64,000 bases of DNA from Shewanella psychrotolerans (GTDB lineage: Bacteria > Pseudomonadota > Gammaproteobacteria > Enterobacterales > Shewanellaceae), in assembly GCF_019457595.1 (NCBI RefSeq), contig NZ_CP080419.1, forward strand, positions 1 to 64,000, read 5' to 3'. Shown piece after piece: positions 33,298-42,222 of this stretch. The position numbers were made by a program, and so were the translations under genes. The notes under the pieces were generated by a model. The model was not told the DNA's origin. It did no database searches and was given only the letters and a program-made list of their open reading frames with translations. Position 1 is the first letter of the stretch, and each line of letters opens with the position of its first letter.

Positions 33298-36200
33298 ATG
33301 GCTCGTTTTTTTATCGATCGCCCTATCTTTGCCTGGGTGATTGCAATTATTGTTATGTTGGCCGGGGTGCTTTCTATTATGAACCTCCCCGTGTCTCAAT
33401 ACCCGAGTATCGCACCGCCAACAGTGACGATTAGTGCTGTTTATCCAGGCGCATCAGCTAAGACCATGGAAGATACCGTTACTCAGGTGATTGAGCAGCG
33501 TATGACGGGTATTGACCATCTACGTTATATCTCGTCAACCAGTGACAGTTTTGGTAATGCTCAGATCACCTTGACCTTTAATGCCGAGGCAGATCCTGAT
33601 ATCGCTCAGGTTCAGGTGCAGAACAAGTTACAACTTGCTATGCCTCTGTTACCTCAAGAAGTGCAGGCGCAAGGGGTTAAGGTTAACAAATCCAGCTCGG
33701 GTTTCTTGATGGTACTCGGGTTCGTATCTCAAGATGGTTCTCTGGACAAGAATGATATTTCGGATTATGTGGGATCAAATATTCAAGATCCTATGAGCCG
33801 TGTTGCAGGGGTGGGTGAGATCCAGCTATTTGGCGCGCAATATGCAATGCGTATTTGGCTAGATCCGCTGAAATTAACTCAATATAACCTCACCAGCCAA
33901 GATATTCTAGCATCGATTCGTGAGCAAAATGCTCAAGTTTCTGCCGGTCAATTGGGTGGCGCGCCAGCAATTAAGGGGCAGGTATTAAATGCGACCGTTT
34001 CTGCACAGAGTCGTCTGCAAACGGCCGAAGAGTTTAAGAAGATCATCATTAAGTCTGATACTTCTGGCGCTAAGGTTTTTCTTGAAGATGTTGCTCGTGT
34101 TGAACTCGGTGCCGAAAGTTATGCGGTAGAATCTTATTATAACGGTAAGCCTGCGGCTGGTTTGGCGATTAAGCTCGCCACTGGTGCTAATGCATTGGCT
34201 ACCGCAGAGCTTGTGCGCGAAAAAATTGATGAGATGAAGCCCTTCTTCCCTCAAGGGTTAGATGTGGTTTATCCCTATGATACGACGCCATTTGTCGATA
34301 AGTCGATTGAGGGTGTTGTTCACACGTTAATAGAAGCTGTGGTGTTGGTATTTGTTATCATGTACCTATTCTTGCAGAACTTCCGCGCAACCCTAATTCC
34401 AACCATTGCTGTCCCCGTTGTGTTACTTGGTACCTTCGCAGTTTTGTCTGCGGCCGGTTTCTCTATCAATACACTCACAATGTTCGCGATGGTGCTAGCT
34501 ATTGGCTTGCTGGTGGATGATGCCATTGTGGTGGTCGAAAACGTTGAGCGTGTGATGCAAGAAGAGGGGTTAAGCCCGTTAGAAGCCACACGTAAATCGA
34601 TGGATCAGATCACTGGAGCACTTGTTGGTATCGGTCTGACACTGTCGGCGGTATTTGTGCCTATGGCGTTTATGTCGGGTTCTACCGGCGTTATCTATCG
34701 TCAGTTCTCAGTGACTATCGTATCGGCGATGGCGCTCTCCGTGATGGTAGCGATTATTCTGACGCCGGCCCTGTGTGCCACCATGTTGAAACCTATTGCT
34801 AAAGGGCACCATGGAATCGAAACCGGTTTCTTTGGTTGGTTTAACCGTAGCTTCGATAAGATGACTTCGCGTTATGAGGCGAGTGTCGCGGCGATGATCA
34901 AGCGCGCTGGACGCGTCATGTTGATCTATCTGGCCCTGACCGTTGCTGTGGGCTGGATCTTCATGCGCATGCCGACAGCTTTCTTGCCTGATGAAGACCA
35001 AGGTATTTTGTTTACTCAGGCGATTTTGCCAACAAACTCAACCCAAGAAAGCACGAAGAAAGTGATGGAGAAAGTCACAGACTTTTATCTCGATCAAGAG
35101 GGAGACAATGTTAAGTCGGTCTTCAGCGTTTCAGGCTTTAGTTTCGCTGGTAGCGGTCAAAACATGGGTCTTGCGTTTGTCGGATTAAAGGATTGGTCTG
35201 AACGAAAAAATCCAGGTCAAGATATACAGTCTATTTCCAGACGCGCCATGGGGGCCTTCTCTCAGATGAAAGAAGCCTTTGTATTTGCGTTTGTACCGCC
35301 AGCGGTAATCGAGCTGGGGACAGCCAATGGTTTTGATTTTTATCTGCAAGATAGAAATGGTCAAGGTCACGAAAAGCTACTCGAAGCACGTAATATGCTG
35401 TTAGGTATGGCTGCACAGAATCCTAATTTAGTTGGTGTTCGCCCTAATGGCCAAGAAGATGCGCCCATGTACCAAATCCATGTTGATCATGCCAAGCTTA
35501 GAGCATTGGGGGTCGATATTGATTCGGTAAACAGTGTCCTCGGAACTGCTTGGGGTGGTAGTTATGTGAATGACTTCATTGATCGTGGTCGTGTTAAGAA
35601 AGTATACGTTCAAGGTGATGCACAATATCGTATGCAACCTGAAGATCTTGACTCGTGGTACGTGAGAAATGCTCAAGGTGAGATGGTTCCGTTTTCGGCA
35701 TTCGCAACCGGTAGCTGGGAGTTTGGCTCTCCACGCCTAGAGCGTTTTAATGGTCTTCCTGCTATGAATATCCAAGGCGGAACAGCACCTGGTTACAGTA
35801 CTGGTACTGCTATGGCAGATATCGAAGCTATGGTGGATAAGTTACCACCTGGATTTGGTGTTGAATGGAATGGCCTATCATATGAAGAGCGTTTATCGGG
35901 CAACCAAGCGCCAGCGTTATATGCATTGTCTATTATGGTCGTGTTCTTGGTACTTGCTGCGCTCTATGAGAGTTGGTCGGTTCCATTTGCGGTCGTGTTA
36001 GTGGTTCCTTTGGGAATTATTGGTGCACTTCTGGCGATGAATGGCCGTGGTTTACCCAACGATGTATTCTTCCAAGTGGGTCTATTAACGACTGTGGGTC
36101 TAGCGACTAAGAACGCTATTTTGATTGTTGAATTTGCCAAAGACTTCTACGATCAAGGTGCTGGTTTAGTTGAAGCAACCTTACATGCGGTTCGTGTGCG

Positions 36201-36450
36201 TTTGCGCCCCATTTTGATGACCTCACTTGCTTTTGGTCTCGGGGTTGTTCCGCTAGCGATTAGTTCTGGTGTAGGTTCTGGCAGTCAGAATGCTATCGGT
36301 ACAGGCGTATTGGGCGGCATGATGAGCTCGACATTCCTAGGGATCTTCTTTATTCCGATCTTCTTTGTTATCGTTGAACGAATTTTTAGTAAACGAGAGC
36401 GTAATGGCGGTAGCGATGCAGCCAAAGTGGACTCACCAATAAAAGACTAA
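33298..36450 (+). CDS. RND multidrug efflux transporter, AcrB/MexB type
   Basis: The 1050-residue inner-membrane pump of the HAE1 family starts [20 protein letters not shown]. It has twelve predicted transmembrane helices and two large periplasmic loops. The proton-relay Asp pair lies in [18 protein letters not shown] near residue 405, and helix 10/11 motifs include [16 protein letters not shown] and [19 protein letters not shown]. It uses the proton gradient to expel toxic compounds, solvents or drugs; specificity cannot be read from sequence. No local regulator gene is present. Confidence 0.95.
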   Translation: MARFFIDRPIFAWVIAIIVMLAGVLSIMNLPVSQYPSIAPPTVTISAVYPGASAKTMEDTVTQVIEQRMTGIDHLRYISSTSDSFGNAQITLTFNAEADPDIAQVQVQNKLQLAMPLLPQEVQAQGVKVNKSSSGFLMVLGFVSQDGSLDKNDISDYVGSNIQDPMSRVAGVGEIQLFGAQYAMRIWLDPLKLTQYNLTSQDILASIREQNAQVSAGQLGGAPAIKGQVLNATVSAQSRLQTAEEFKKIIIKSDTSGAKVFLEDVARVELGAESYAVESYYNGKPAAGLAIKLATGANALATAELVREKIDEMKPFFPQGLDVVYPYDTTPFVDKSIEGVVHTLIEAVVLVFVIMYLFLQNFRATLIPTIAVPVVLLGTFAVLSAAGFSINTLTMFAMVLAIGLLVDDAIVVVENVERVMQEEGLSPLEATRKSMDQITGALVGIGLTLSAVFVPMAFMSGSTGVIYRQFSVTIVSAMALSVMVAIILTPALCATMLKPIAKGHHGIETGFFGWFNRSFDKMTSRYEASVAAMIKRAGRVMLIYLALTVAVGWIFMRMPTAFLPDEDQGILFTQAILPTNSTQESTKKVMEKVTDFYLDQEGDNVKSVFSVSGFSFAGSGQNMGLAFVGLKDWSERKNPGQDIQSISRRAMGAFSQMKEAFVFAFVPPAVIELGTANGFDFYLQDRNGQGHEKLLEARNMLLGMAAQNPNLVGVRPNGQEDAPMYQIHVDHAKLRALGVDIDSVNSVLGTAWGGSYVNDFIDRGRVKKVYVQGDAQYRMQPEDLDSWYVRNAQGEMVPFSAFATGSWEFGSPRLERFNGLPAMNIQGGTAPGYSTGTAMADIEAMVDKLPPGFGVEWNGLSYEERLSGNQAPALYALSIMVVFLVLAALYESWSVPFAVVLVVPLGIIGALLAMNGRGLPNDVFFQVGLLTTVGLATKNAILIVEFAKDFYDQGAGLVEATLHAVRVRLRPILMTSLAFGLGVVPLAISSGVGSGSQNAIGTGVLGGMMSSTFLGIFFIPIFFVIVERIFSKRERNGGSDAAKVDSPIKD

Positions 36451-36472
36451 TCGGTCAGCGATCTGAAATCGA

Positions 36473-36497
36473 AAACCCAGCGCAAGCTGGGTTTTTT
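36473..36497 (+). terminator. Intrinsic terminator of the RND operon
   Basis: AAACCCAGC-GCAA-GCTGGGTTT is a perfect 9-bp stem with a 4-base loop and a T-run. Confidence 0.92.
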
Positions 36498-36575
36498 ATT
36501 ATGTATAAGGTGTTGCACTTAAAAGAATTTTCATTAAAGATGTTTGCCTAATAATAAGCCATTAGGTAATAACAG

Positions 36576-38414
36576 ATGCGCCCTAAATTTTCCTATATCT
36601 CCGCTGTTTTTTTTATATGCTTTAGTGTCTCTGCGGCCAACTCTGATGTGCCAGCATCGACTCCTCAAGTTGTCGATACTTACGTCAATGATACGATTCT
36701 GCCACCAAGCATTGTGTGGCATGGTGAAAGTGAGTCTCTGTTGATGGCCGCCGATGATCCATGGGCTACCCCATTTGAGCAACAAGGGCTGAAGAGCAGT
36801 CCGAGTTATGATGAAACCTTTGCTTGGCTCGACAAGCTGATTGCCACCAGTGACAAGCTGCACAAGGTTTCGCTGGGCAAGAGCCCTCAGGGGCGGGATA
36901 TCTGGATGATTGTGGCATCGCAAGAGGGCGTTAATACTCCTGAGGAGCTGCAGGCTAACGGCAAGCCCAGCTTGCTGGTGCAGGCAGGTATTCACTCGGG
37001 TGAGATTGATGGCAAGGATGCGGGCATGATGTTGCTGCGCGACATGGTTATGGGAGATAAGCAGGCCCTGCTAGATGGGGCGAATCTTCTGTTTGTACCT
37101 ATCTTCAGCGTCGATGCCCATGAGCGTAGCGGGCAATTTAATCGCGTGAATCAAAGAGGCCCGGTGGAGATGGGCTGGCGCACCACGGCCAACAACCTCA
37201 ACCTCAATCGTGACTATGCCAAGGCCGATAGCTTAGAGATGCAGCATATGTTGGCGGCGATTAATCGCTGGCAACCAGATCTCTATATTGATGTGCATGT
37301 TACTGACGGTATCGACTATCAATATGACGTCACCTTTGGCTACAACCTGGCTCAGGGACTTAGCCCCGCCAGTTATCGCTGGCTCAATGATAAGTATCGA
37401 CCTTTGGTCGAACAGGCGCTGACAGCTCAAGGGCATGTGCCCGGCCCCTTGGTATTTGCCATCGACAATCGCGACATGAGTCAGGGCATGTCCTTGTGGA
37501 ATGCGAGCCCACGTTACTCAAACGGTTATGGTGACGCACGCCATCTGCCCACCATACTGATCGAAAATCACAGCCTTAAGCCCTTTAAGCAGCGGGTACT
37601 CGGCACCTATGTGATGCTGGCATCGACTCTGGATATCTTAGCTGAGCAGGGCACGGCCCTGCGCAGTGCCATCAAGCAGGATAGCTACCGCTATAGCGAT
37701 CGTATCACTCTGACCTGGCAGTCGGAGAAGCAGCCTAAAGGATGGGACTTCAAGGGGATCGACTATCGCCTGGAGCAGAGTCCCATTAGTGGTGAGACGG
37801 TGGTGCGTTGGACTGGCGAGCCCAAGCTATATGAGAATTTACCCGTTATCGGTAATACCCAGGCAGAGATTAAGGTGAATCGCCCTTCGGCTTACTATAT
37901 TCCACCTCAGTGGCAAGAGGTGATCGAGCGCCTGAACATTCATGGCATACGCATGACGCGTTTGGAGCAGCCTACCGAGTTGACCCTGACCCAATATCAA
38001 TTTGGAGAGCCGACGTTTGCCGCTAAGGATTACGAGGGACGCCAGCGAGTCTCTGCGCCCGTATTGAGTCATAAGACGAAGCTTGAGCTGCCTGCTGGCA
38101 CTGTAAAGATCAGCACACAGCAGCCACTCGGTGACCTGGCCATTCTCTTGTTGGAGCCGCAATCACCGGATTCGCTGCTGCAGTGGGGTTTCTTTAATCC
38201 CATCTTTACCCGTACCGAATATATCGAGCATTATGCGGTAGAGCCTTTGGCGGTTAAGATGCTGAAAGAAGATCCAGCCCTAGCGGCCGAGTTTGAGGCC
38301 GCGTTAAAAGATCCTGAATTCGCCAAGGACGCCGAGGCGAGACTGCGTTGGTTCTATGAGCGTAGCCCTTACTATGACAAGCAGTACAGGGTTTATCCCG
38401 TGCTGAGAGACTAA
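36576..38414 (+). CDS. Secreted M14-family zinc carboxypeptidase-like protein
   Basis: The 612-residue protein starts with a signal peptide (cleavage after about residue 21, SVSAA-NS). It has the M14 zinc ligands: HxxE in AGIHSGEIDGKD (about 139-142) and the third His in YIDVHVTDG (about 241), between which lies NLNRDYAK with the substrate-binding Arg region. The roughly 250 residues after the peptidase domain are not assigned. It is expected in the periplasm or outside the cell and to digest peptides. Codon use is visibly richer in CTG, GGC and GCC than in its neighbours. It ends at a terminator shared with the next gene. Confidence 0.88.
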   Translation: MRPKFSYISAVFFICFSVSAANSDVPASTPQVVDTYVNDTILPPSIVWHGESESLLMAADDPWATPFEQQGLKSSPSYDETFAWLDKLIATSDKLHKVSLGKSPQGRDIWMIVASQEGVNTPEELQANGKPSLLVQAGIHSGEIDGKDAGMMLLRDMVMGDKQALLDGANLLFVPIFSVDAHERSGQFNRVNQRGPVEMGWRTTANNLNLNRDYAKADSLEMQHMLAAINRWQPDLYIDVHVTDGIDYQYDVTFGYNLAQGLSPASYRWLNDKYRPLVEQALTAQGHVPGPLVFAIDNRDMSQGMSLWNASPRYSNGYGDARHLPTILIENHSLKPFKQRVLGTYVMLASTLDILAEQGTALRSAIKQDSYRYSDRITLTWQSEKQPKGWDFKGIDYRLEQSPISGETVVRWTGEPKLYENLPVIGNTQAEIKVNRPSAYYIPPQWQEVIERLNIHGIRMTRLEQPTELTLTQYQFGEPTFAAKDYEGRQRVSAPVLSHKTKLELPAGTVKISTQQPLGDLAILLLEPQSPDSLLQWGFFNPIFTRTEYIEHYAVEPLAVKMLKEDPALAAEFEAALKDPEFAKDAEARLRWFYERSPYYDKQYRVYPVLRD

Positions 38415-38416
38415 AC

Positions 38417-38443
38417 AAAAAAGCAGGCTTAGCCTGCTTTTTT
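38417..38443. terminator. Bidirectional terminator
   Basis: AAAAAAGCAGGCT and AGCCTGCTTTTTT form a perfect 13-bp stem around a single base, so the true loop is probably 3-5 bases. It lies between the convergent M14 peptidase and methyltransferase genes. Confidence 0.92.
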
Positions 38444-38453
38444 ATGTTTTAGC

Positions 38454-39248
38454 TTAGATAGTTGGCTTGGTCGCCGACACGCTGAATACCAGAGGAATGG
38501 GCTTGCCTTGATGCAATTGATAATATCTGGGTCTGTCGCTAGTCAGCCCTAGACTTTCACCCGTCACCAGATTGTCAAAGGTGTCATAGGGGCTGAAGGG
38601 ATATTCCTGTATAGCGTCGATTCTCAGCCCTGCGCCAACTAAAGCGTTTATCACATCGGCCAGAGAGTGTGGCCAGGTCACCATGGTGTGTTTGTTGTCG
38701 CTGGCATTTTCCGTATAGGTGCCTTCCTCCTCCACATCTGGCTCTTGCTGGGCAAAGTAGCTGTAGCCTTCCATCAGCGCCTGCACCGGGTGAAACTCCA
38801 CCATATAAAATTGGCCACCGGGCTTTAGCGACTGATGAATCAGCTTGGCCCAGCGGCTGAGATCCGGTAGCCAACAGAGGGCGCCATAGGAGGTATAGAC
38901 GATATCAAATTGTTGTTGCAGTCGATCGGCGGCCTCGTAAAGATCGCAACAGGTAAAGTCTGCGGTTAGCTGGCAGGCATCGGCCAGTCGTCTTGCGTGA
39001 TGGATGGCGGTATCGGAGAGATCCACCCCTGTTACCTTGGCACCCATGCGCGCAAAGGAGAGGGTATCCAAGCCGAAGTGACATTGCAGGTGCAGTAGGC
39101 TTTTTTCCTTCACTTCTAGGTCTGCTAGCTCTATCTCCTGCAGCGAGCTGCTGCCGACGAGAAAGCCATCCACATCGTAGAAGCTTGAGTCCAGATGCTC
39201 TAGGGTTCTGTGGTTCCAGGCTGTTCGGTTGAGGGTTAAATAGTCCAT
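38454..39248 (-). CDS. Class I SAM-dependent methyltransferase
   Basis: The 264-residue protein has the SAM-binding motif I in LLHLQCHFGLDTLSFARMGAKVTGVDLSD (about 51-79), where the usual GxGxG is replaced by QCHFG, as in a known subgroup of small-molecule methyltransferases. It then has FDIVYTSYGALCWLPDL and LKPGGQFYMVEFHP. Substrate is unknown. Like the adjacent peptidase it has GC-rich codon use. Confidence 0.85.
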   Translation of the reverse strand: MDYLTLNRTAWNHRTLEHLDSSFYDVDGFLVGSSSLQEIELADLEVKEKSLLHLQCHFGLDTLSFARMGAKVTGVDLSDTAIHHARRLADACQLTADFTCCDLYEAADRLQQQFDIVYTSYGALCWLPDLSRWAKLIHQSLKPGGQFYMVEFHPVQALMEGYSYFAQQEPDVEEEGTYTENASDNKHTMVTWPHSLADVINALVGAGLRIDAIQEYPFSPYDTFDNLVTGESLGLTSDRPRYYQLHQGKPIPLVFSVSATKPTI

Positions 39249-39456
39249 GCCTTTGCCTTATAAGTTGATGATGTATTTCACTAAATAGTAACTAATCCCA
39301 CGATTGAGATGGTGATATATCCTTAGCGCAATGCCACTCTGTGGATAATAACATATAAAAAACAACCAGATAACTTTTGGCATGTTATCTGCTTTAGATG
39401 AGCTAGCAAAGCGCTGCGGCGTTTGGGATTTTTAGCAGATATTAAGGAAGGTTTTT

Positions 39457-40227
39457 ATGTTGGCTCGCTCACTGGCTATGATTACGGCTCTGATTTTCGG
39501 ACTCACAGGATGTATTGTGAATGTGAATGGCGCGGGAAGGGATAACTTCGACTATCACAAGCAGGTGCAACTGACATTGGCAGCGAGTGAATTAGATACC
39601 CTGATGGCGCACACCGGGGCAGGCGCCCTGAAGGTGATCGGAGATGCGTCGGTAGAGAGTATTACTTTGGATGCAGACATTTATGGTTATGATGGCGCCG
39701 AGCCAGAATTAACCTTAGTTCGCTCTGGTAACAAGGCTAAGCTGGTTGCTAATTTCGACGCCTTCAGCCGACTCTCTTTTTCGAGCAGCCGTTCTCCTTA
39801 CATCGATCTCGTGGTCAAGGTGCCAGCCCACATGCAGCTGGATATTAATGATGGCTCAGGTGCCATAGCTATTCGCGGCGTGCTGGCGGATATGCAGATT
39901 GAAGATGGTTCTGGAGCGATAGATATCGACGGTGGCAAAAAGCTCACTATCGACGATGGCTCTGGCAGCATTGTATTGGCTAATGTTGACGGTAACATTA
40001 ACCTAGAAGATGGTTCGGGATCGATTGAGATTAATCAGGTTAATGGTGATGTGAGCGTAAAGGATGGCTCTGGCTCAATGACTATCCAAAACATTGTCGG
40101 TAAGGTCACTGTCGATGATGGTTCTGGTGGTATTCGCGTTGAAAACAGCAAAGGATTACACATTGTTGAATCAGGCTCGGGAGACCTAAGCTTTGATAAC
40201 ATTAATGGCCCTGTTCGTATGGACTAG
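39457..40227 (+). CDS. DGSG-repeat lipoprotein (DUF4097-like beta-solenoid)
   Basis: The 256-residue protein starts with a lipoprotein signal (lipobox LTGC, Cys about 19). The C-terminal half is a regular ladder: six units of 17-18 residues each begin with (N/E/D/K)DGSG, from about residue 131, and a seventh starts ESGSG. An earlier TGAGALKV may be a degenerate unit. Each unit reads DGSG, alternating hydrophobics, a turn, then alternating hydrophobics, as expected for one coil of a right-handed beta-solenoid. It resembles DUF4097/DUF2807-type putative adhesins; function is unknown. A GC-poor gap and a PAP2 pseudogene follow. Confidence 0.85.
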   Translation: MLARSLAMITALIFGLTGCIVNVNGAGRDNFDYHKQVQLTLAASELDTLMAHTGAGALKVIGDASVESITLDADIYGYDGAEPELTLVRSGNKAKLVANFDAFSRLSFSSSRSPYIDLVVKVPAHMQLDINDGSGAIAIRGVLADMQIEDGSGAIDIDGGKKLTIDDGSGSIVLANVDGNINLEDGSGSIEINQVNGDVSVKDGSGSMTIQNIVGKVTVDDGSGGIRVENSKGLHIVESGSGDLSFDNINGPVRMD

Positions 40228-40400
40228 TTGGGTTAATAGGGTCGCTAACTAAATACTCTTCCCGGCGCAGCGGCTAATCACTATCAGGTTTATTAATTAT
40301 AAATTTGATAGTGTTAGCCAATGCCCACCCTAAGAACAAGGTGATTTATTCGTTTGGCGTTTGAGTTGAATTAGCCTTGCGCGCTGTGAGACTTGGCAAG

Positions 40401-40735
40401 TTAAGAATAGAGTGCTAACAAATAAGAATGCACTAGTGGTCCCGATGGAAAACGGTGTGTTAGACGTTTGTCACCGATGCCAGTAAGTATCTCAAGTACA
40501 GTTACGAGACGTGGGCATCGCTTCAACAACGGCACCAAAATTAGAGACGATATAGAGGCGATAAATAGGCGGATAATGAGTTCTGGTCGCTTAATAAGGC
40601 AACAAAGCATCAATATGCCTAAAGCCTGCTCATTGCCTCGATTGGTTAGCAGCATTGCTGTCAGTCGGCTATTTAGGGTGACGCCCCATTTATGCTCGGG
40701 AAGATGGCTAAATGGGTCTCTGGATTGCCGATGAA
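40401..40735 (-). pseudogene. Decayed copy of the PAP2-family gene
   Basis: Translation of this stretch resembles the intact PAP2 protein at 40944 but is broken. One frame gives IKRPELIIRLFIASISSLILVP and later RFPSG, against IKRPELIIRVLIASVLSLIIVP and SFPSG in the intact copy. The upstream part continues in another frame as HLAIFPSINGASP-stop-IAD, against NLYLFRQFNGIAPYFPDW. So there is at least one in-frame stop and one frameshift. The catalytic PSGH is now PSGP and the K-x6-RP motif is ruined. The rest of the gene is lost or unrecognisable between 40228 and 40400. Confidence 0.85.
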
Positions 40736-40744
40736 CAAAATAGA

Positions 40745-40753
40745 GGGGGGGGG
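40745..40753. other. Nine-G homopolymer tract
   Basis: A run of nine G's, followed by C-G-A7, lies in the 204-base gap between the PAP2 pseudogene and the intact PAP2 gene. It is not inside an evident open frame. Such tracts are prone to slippage and to sequencing error. Confidence 0.8.
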
Positions 40754-40943
40754 CGAAAAAAACACAAGCTCCAAATGCCCTTATTGTCGCAGAATGGGTA
40801 TTAGTGAATTTGGTTAGTTTGAGGGGACGTAAAGCATCTCTTTTATAAATGAGTCGCCAGTTTATCTAGATTGATGTGAAGAAAGCGTGAATAAAGGCTG
40901 ATTGCCACGAGTCTAGGTTTGACTCATGGCGCAGAATTTACGA

Positions 40944-41780
40944 TTAAGTTTTATTGACTGCCATGAATTTATTTTTAACTCTTTGGCTTACCAAATCTTT
41001 GATGTCATATTGATACCAAATGAGACTTGCAGCAGTGGCAAGAAGCCCCCATCTAAGCGCCATTACTTGCCAGATGAGCTGTTTATCAAAGCTCTTCTCT
41101 AACTCACAGACGAGTAGCACTAGCCAAAGAAAACTGACCATGATGGCATTATGGAATTTAGATAACTTGGTATATGGGAAATAAGCGGCGAAGTACGCAC
41201 AAAATAATCCGACAAATGCACCCATTATAATATCCAGAGGCCAATGTGCTCCGACTATGATACGTGATAGCCCCACAATAGCGGCGAAGCCAATGGCTAA
41301 TGTTTTGATATTTCTACATTGATAGGCAAAAAATAGGGTCCCAGCAAACAGAAAGGCAGTCGCGGTATGGCCTGATGGGAAACTGTTATTTAAACGAGTT
41401 TCACCAACAATATTAATTACTTCTAACAGTGCTGCTGGTCGGGGAGCATCAAAATACTGTTTTAAGGTGGGGACAATTATTAGTGACAATACGCTGGCAA
41501 TTAACACCCTTATTATTAGCTCCGGGCGTTTAATGACGAAGCAAAGGGTGATGAGCCCCAATGTAACGCCATTACCCAAATCGGTAAGTAGTGTCAGCGA
41601 CCAGTCGGGGAAATATGGTGCAATACCATTAAATTGCCTAAAAAGGTATAGGTTGATCGAAGACTCTAAAGTGAATAGATAACCGATCGAAAATATAAAG
41701 AGTAAACCTAAAAATCCCCGTCCTTGGTGTTTATTTTGCCTAGAGCATCCCTCTGCCTTAGCTTGTAAAAATATGCTCAT
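40944..41780 (-). CDS. PAP2-family membrane phosphatase
   Basis: The 278-residue membrane protein has six or more hydrophobic segments and the three PAP2 phosphatase motifs: KQYFDAPRP (about 151), PSGHTATAF (about 176) and SRIIVGAHWPLDIIMG (about 215). It probably dephosphorylates a lipid phosphate such as undecaprenyl pyrophosphate, phosphatidylglycerol phosphate or a related lipid. A C-terminal cytoplasmic tail follows. A broken second copy lies just downstream, in the same orientation. Confidence 0.9.
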   Translation of the reverse strand: MSIFLQAKAEGCSRQNKHQGRGFLGLLFIFSIGYLFTLESSINLYLFRQFNGIAPYFPDWSLTLLTDLGNGVTLGLITLCFVIKRPELIIRVLIASVLSLIIVPTLKQYFDAPRPAALLEVINIVGETRLNNSFPSGHTATAFLFAGTLFFAYQCRNIKTLAIGFAAIVGLSRIIVGAHWPLDIIMGAFVGLFCAYFAAYFPYTKLSKFHNAIMVSFLWLVLLVCELEKSFDKQLIWQVMALRWGLLATAASLIWYQYDIKDLVSQRVKNKFMAVNKT

Positions 41781-41925
41781 ATTGTTCTCAAATAAGCGGG
41801 GTAGCCCACAATAGATGCTTGTTGCAGGGAAGTAAAGTCAACAACTTTAGATAAACAGGCTTTTTACAGTTTTTTAGCGTTATGTCTCGTATTATTTAGC
41901 TGTTCGTCCCTAATAAAACTGAGGT

Positions 41926-42222
41926 TTAGTCGACCCTTTTGAGAGTGTGACTATTTGCATCATTTTGTATTAAAGCTAATTTTTGCTGTTTCTTAAGCTT
42001 TTTCACTGCAACTTCTCTTTTCAATGCTTGTGAGTGGTTTCCGACAGACTCCCTATAAACTAATCGTAGTGGAGCTTTGCCACGCAGAAATTTAGCAGCT
42101 TTTGGGCCGCTAAGTTGGTGCTCTTTGAAACGACGCTCTATATCAGTGGTTATGCCGGTGTAGAGCTGACCTTGGCAGCATTCAATGATATACAAGAACC
42201 AAGGCTTTTCTGTTATTGGCAT
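41926..42222 (-). CDS. GIY-YIG domain nuclease-like protein
   Basis: The 98-residue protein consists of one GIY-YIG domain, YhbQ/UPF0213 type. The signature strands are FLYIIECCQGQLYTGITTDIERRFKEH, with the catalytic Arg, and KREVAVKKLKKQQKLALI follows. Cellular role is unsettled; such proteins have been tied to DNA damage response. The start codon overlaps the stop of the upstream oligopeptidase gene by one base (TAATG), which implies translational coupling. Confidence 0.88.
   Translation of the reverse strand: MPITEKPWFLYIIECCQGQLYTGITTDIERRFKEHQLSGPKAAKFLRGKAPLRLVYRESVGNHSQALKREVAVKKLKKQQKLALIQNDANSHTLKRVD

Noticed and set aside
39340-39348. A perfect DnaA box (TGTGGATAA)
   Set aside because: It is isolated in an intergenic stretch with no second box nearby, so no origin or titration locus is claimed.
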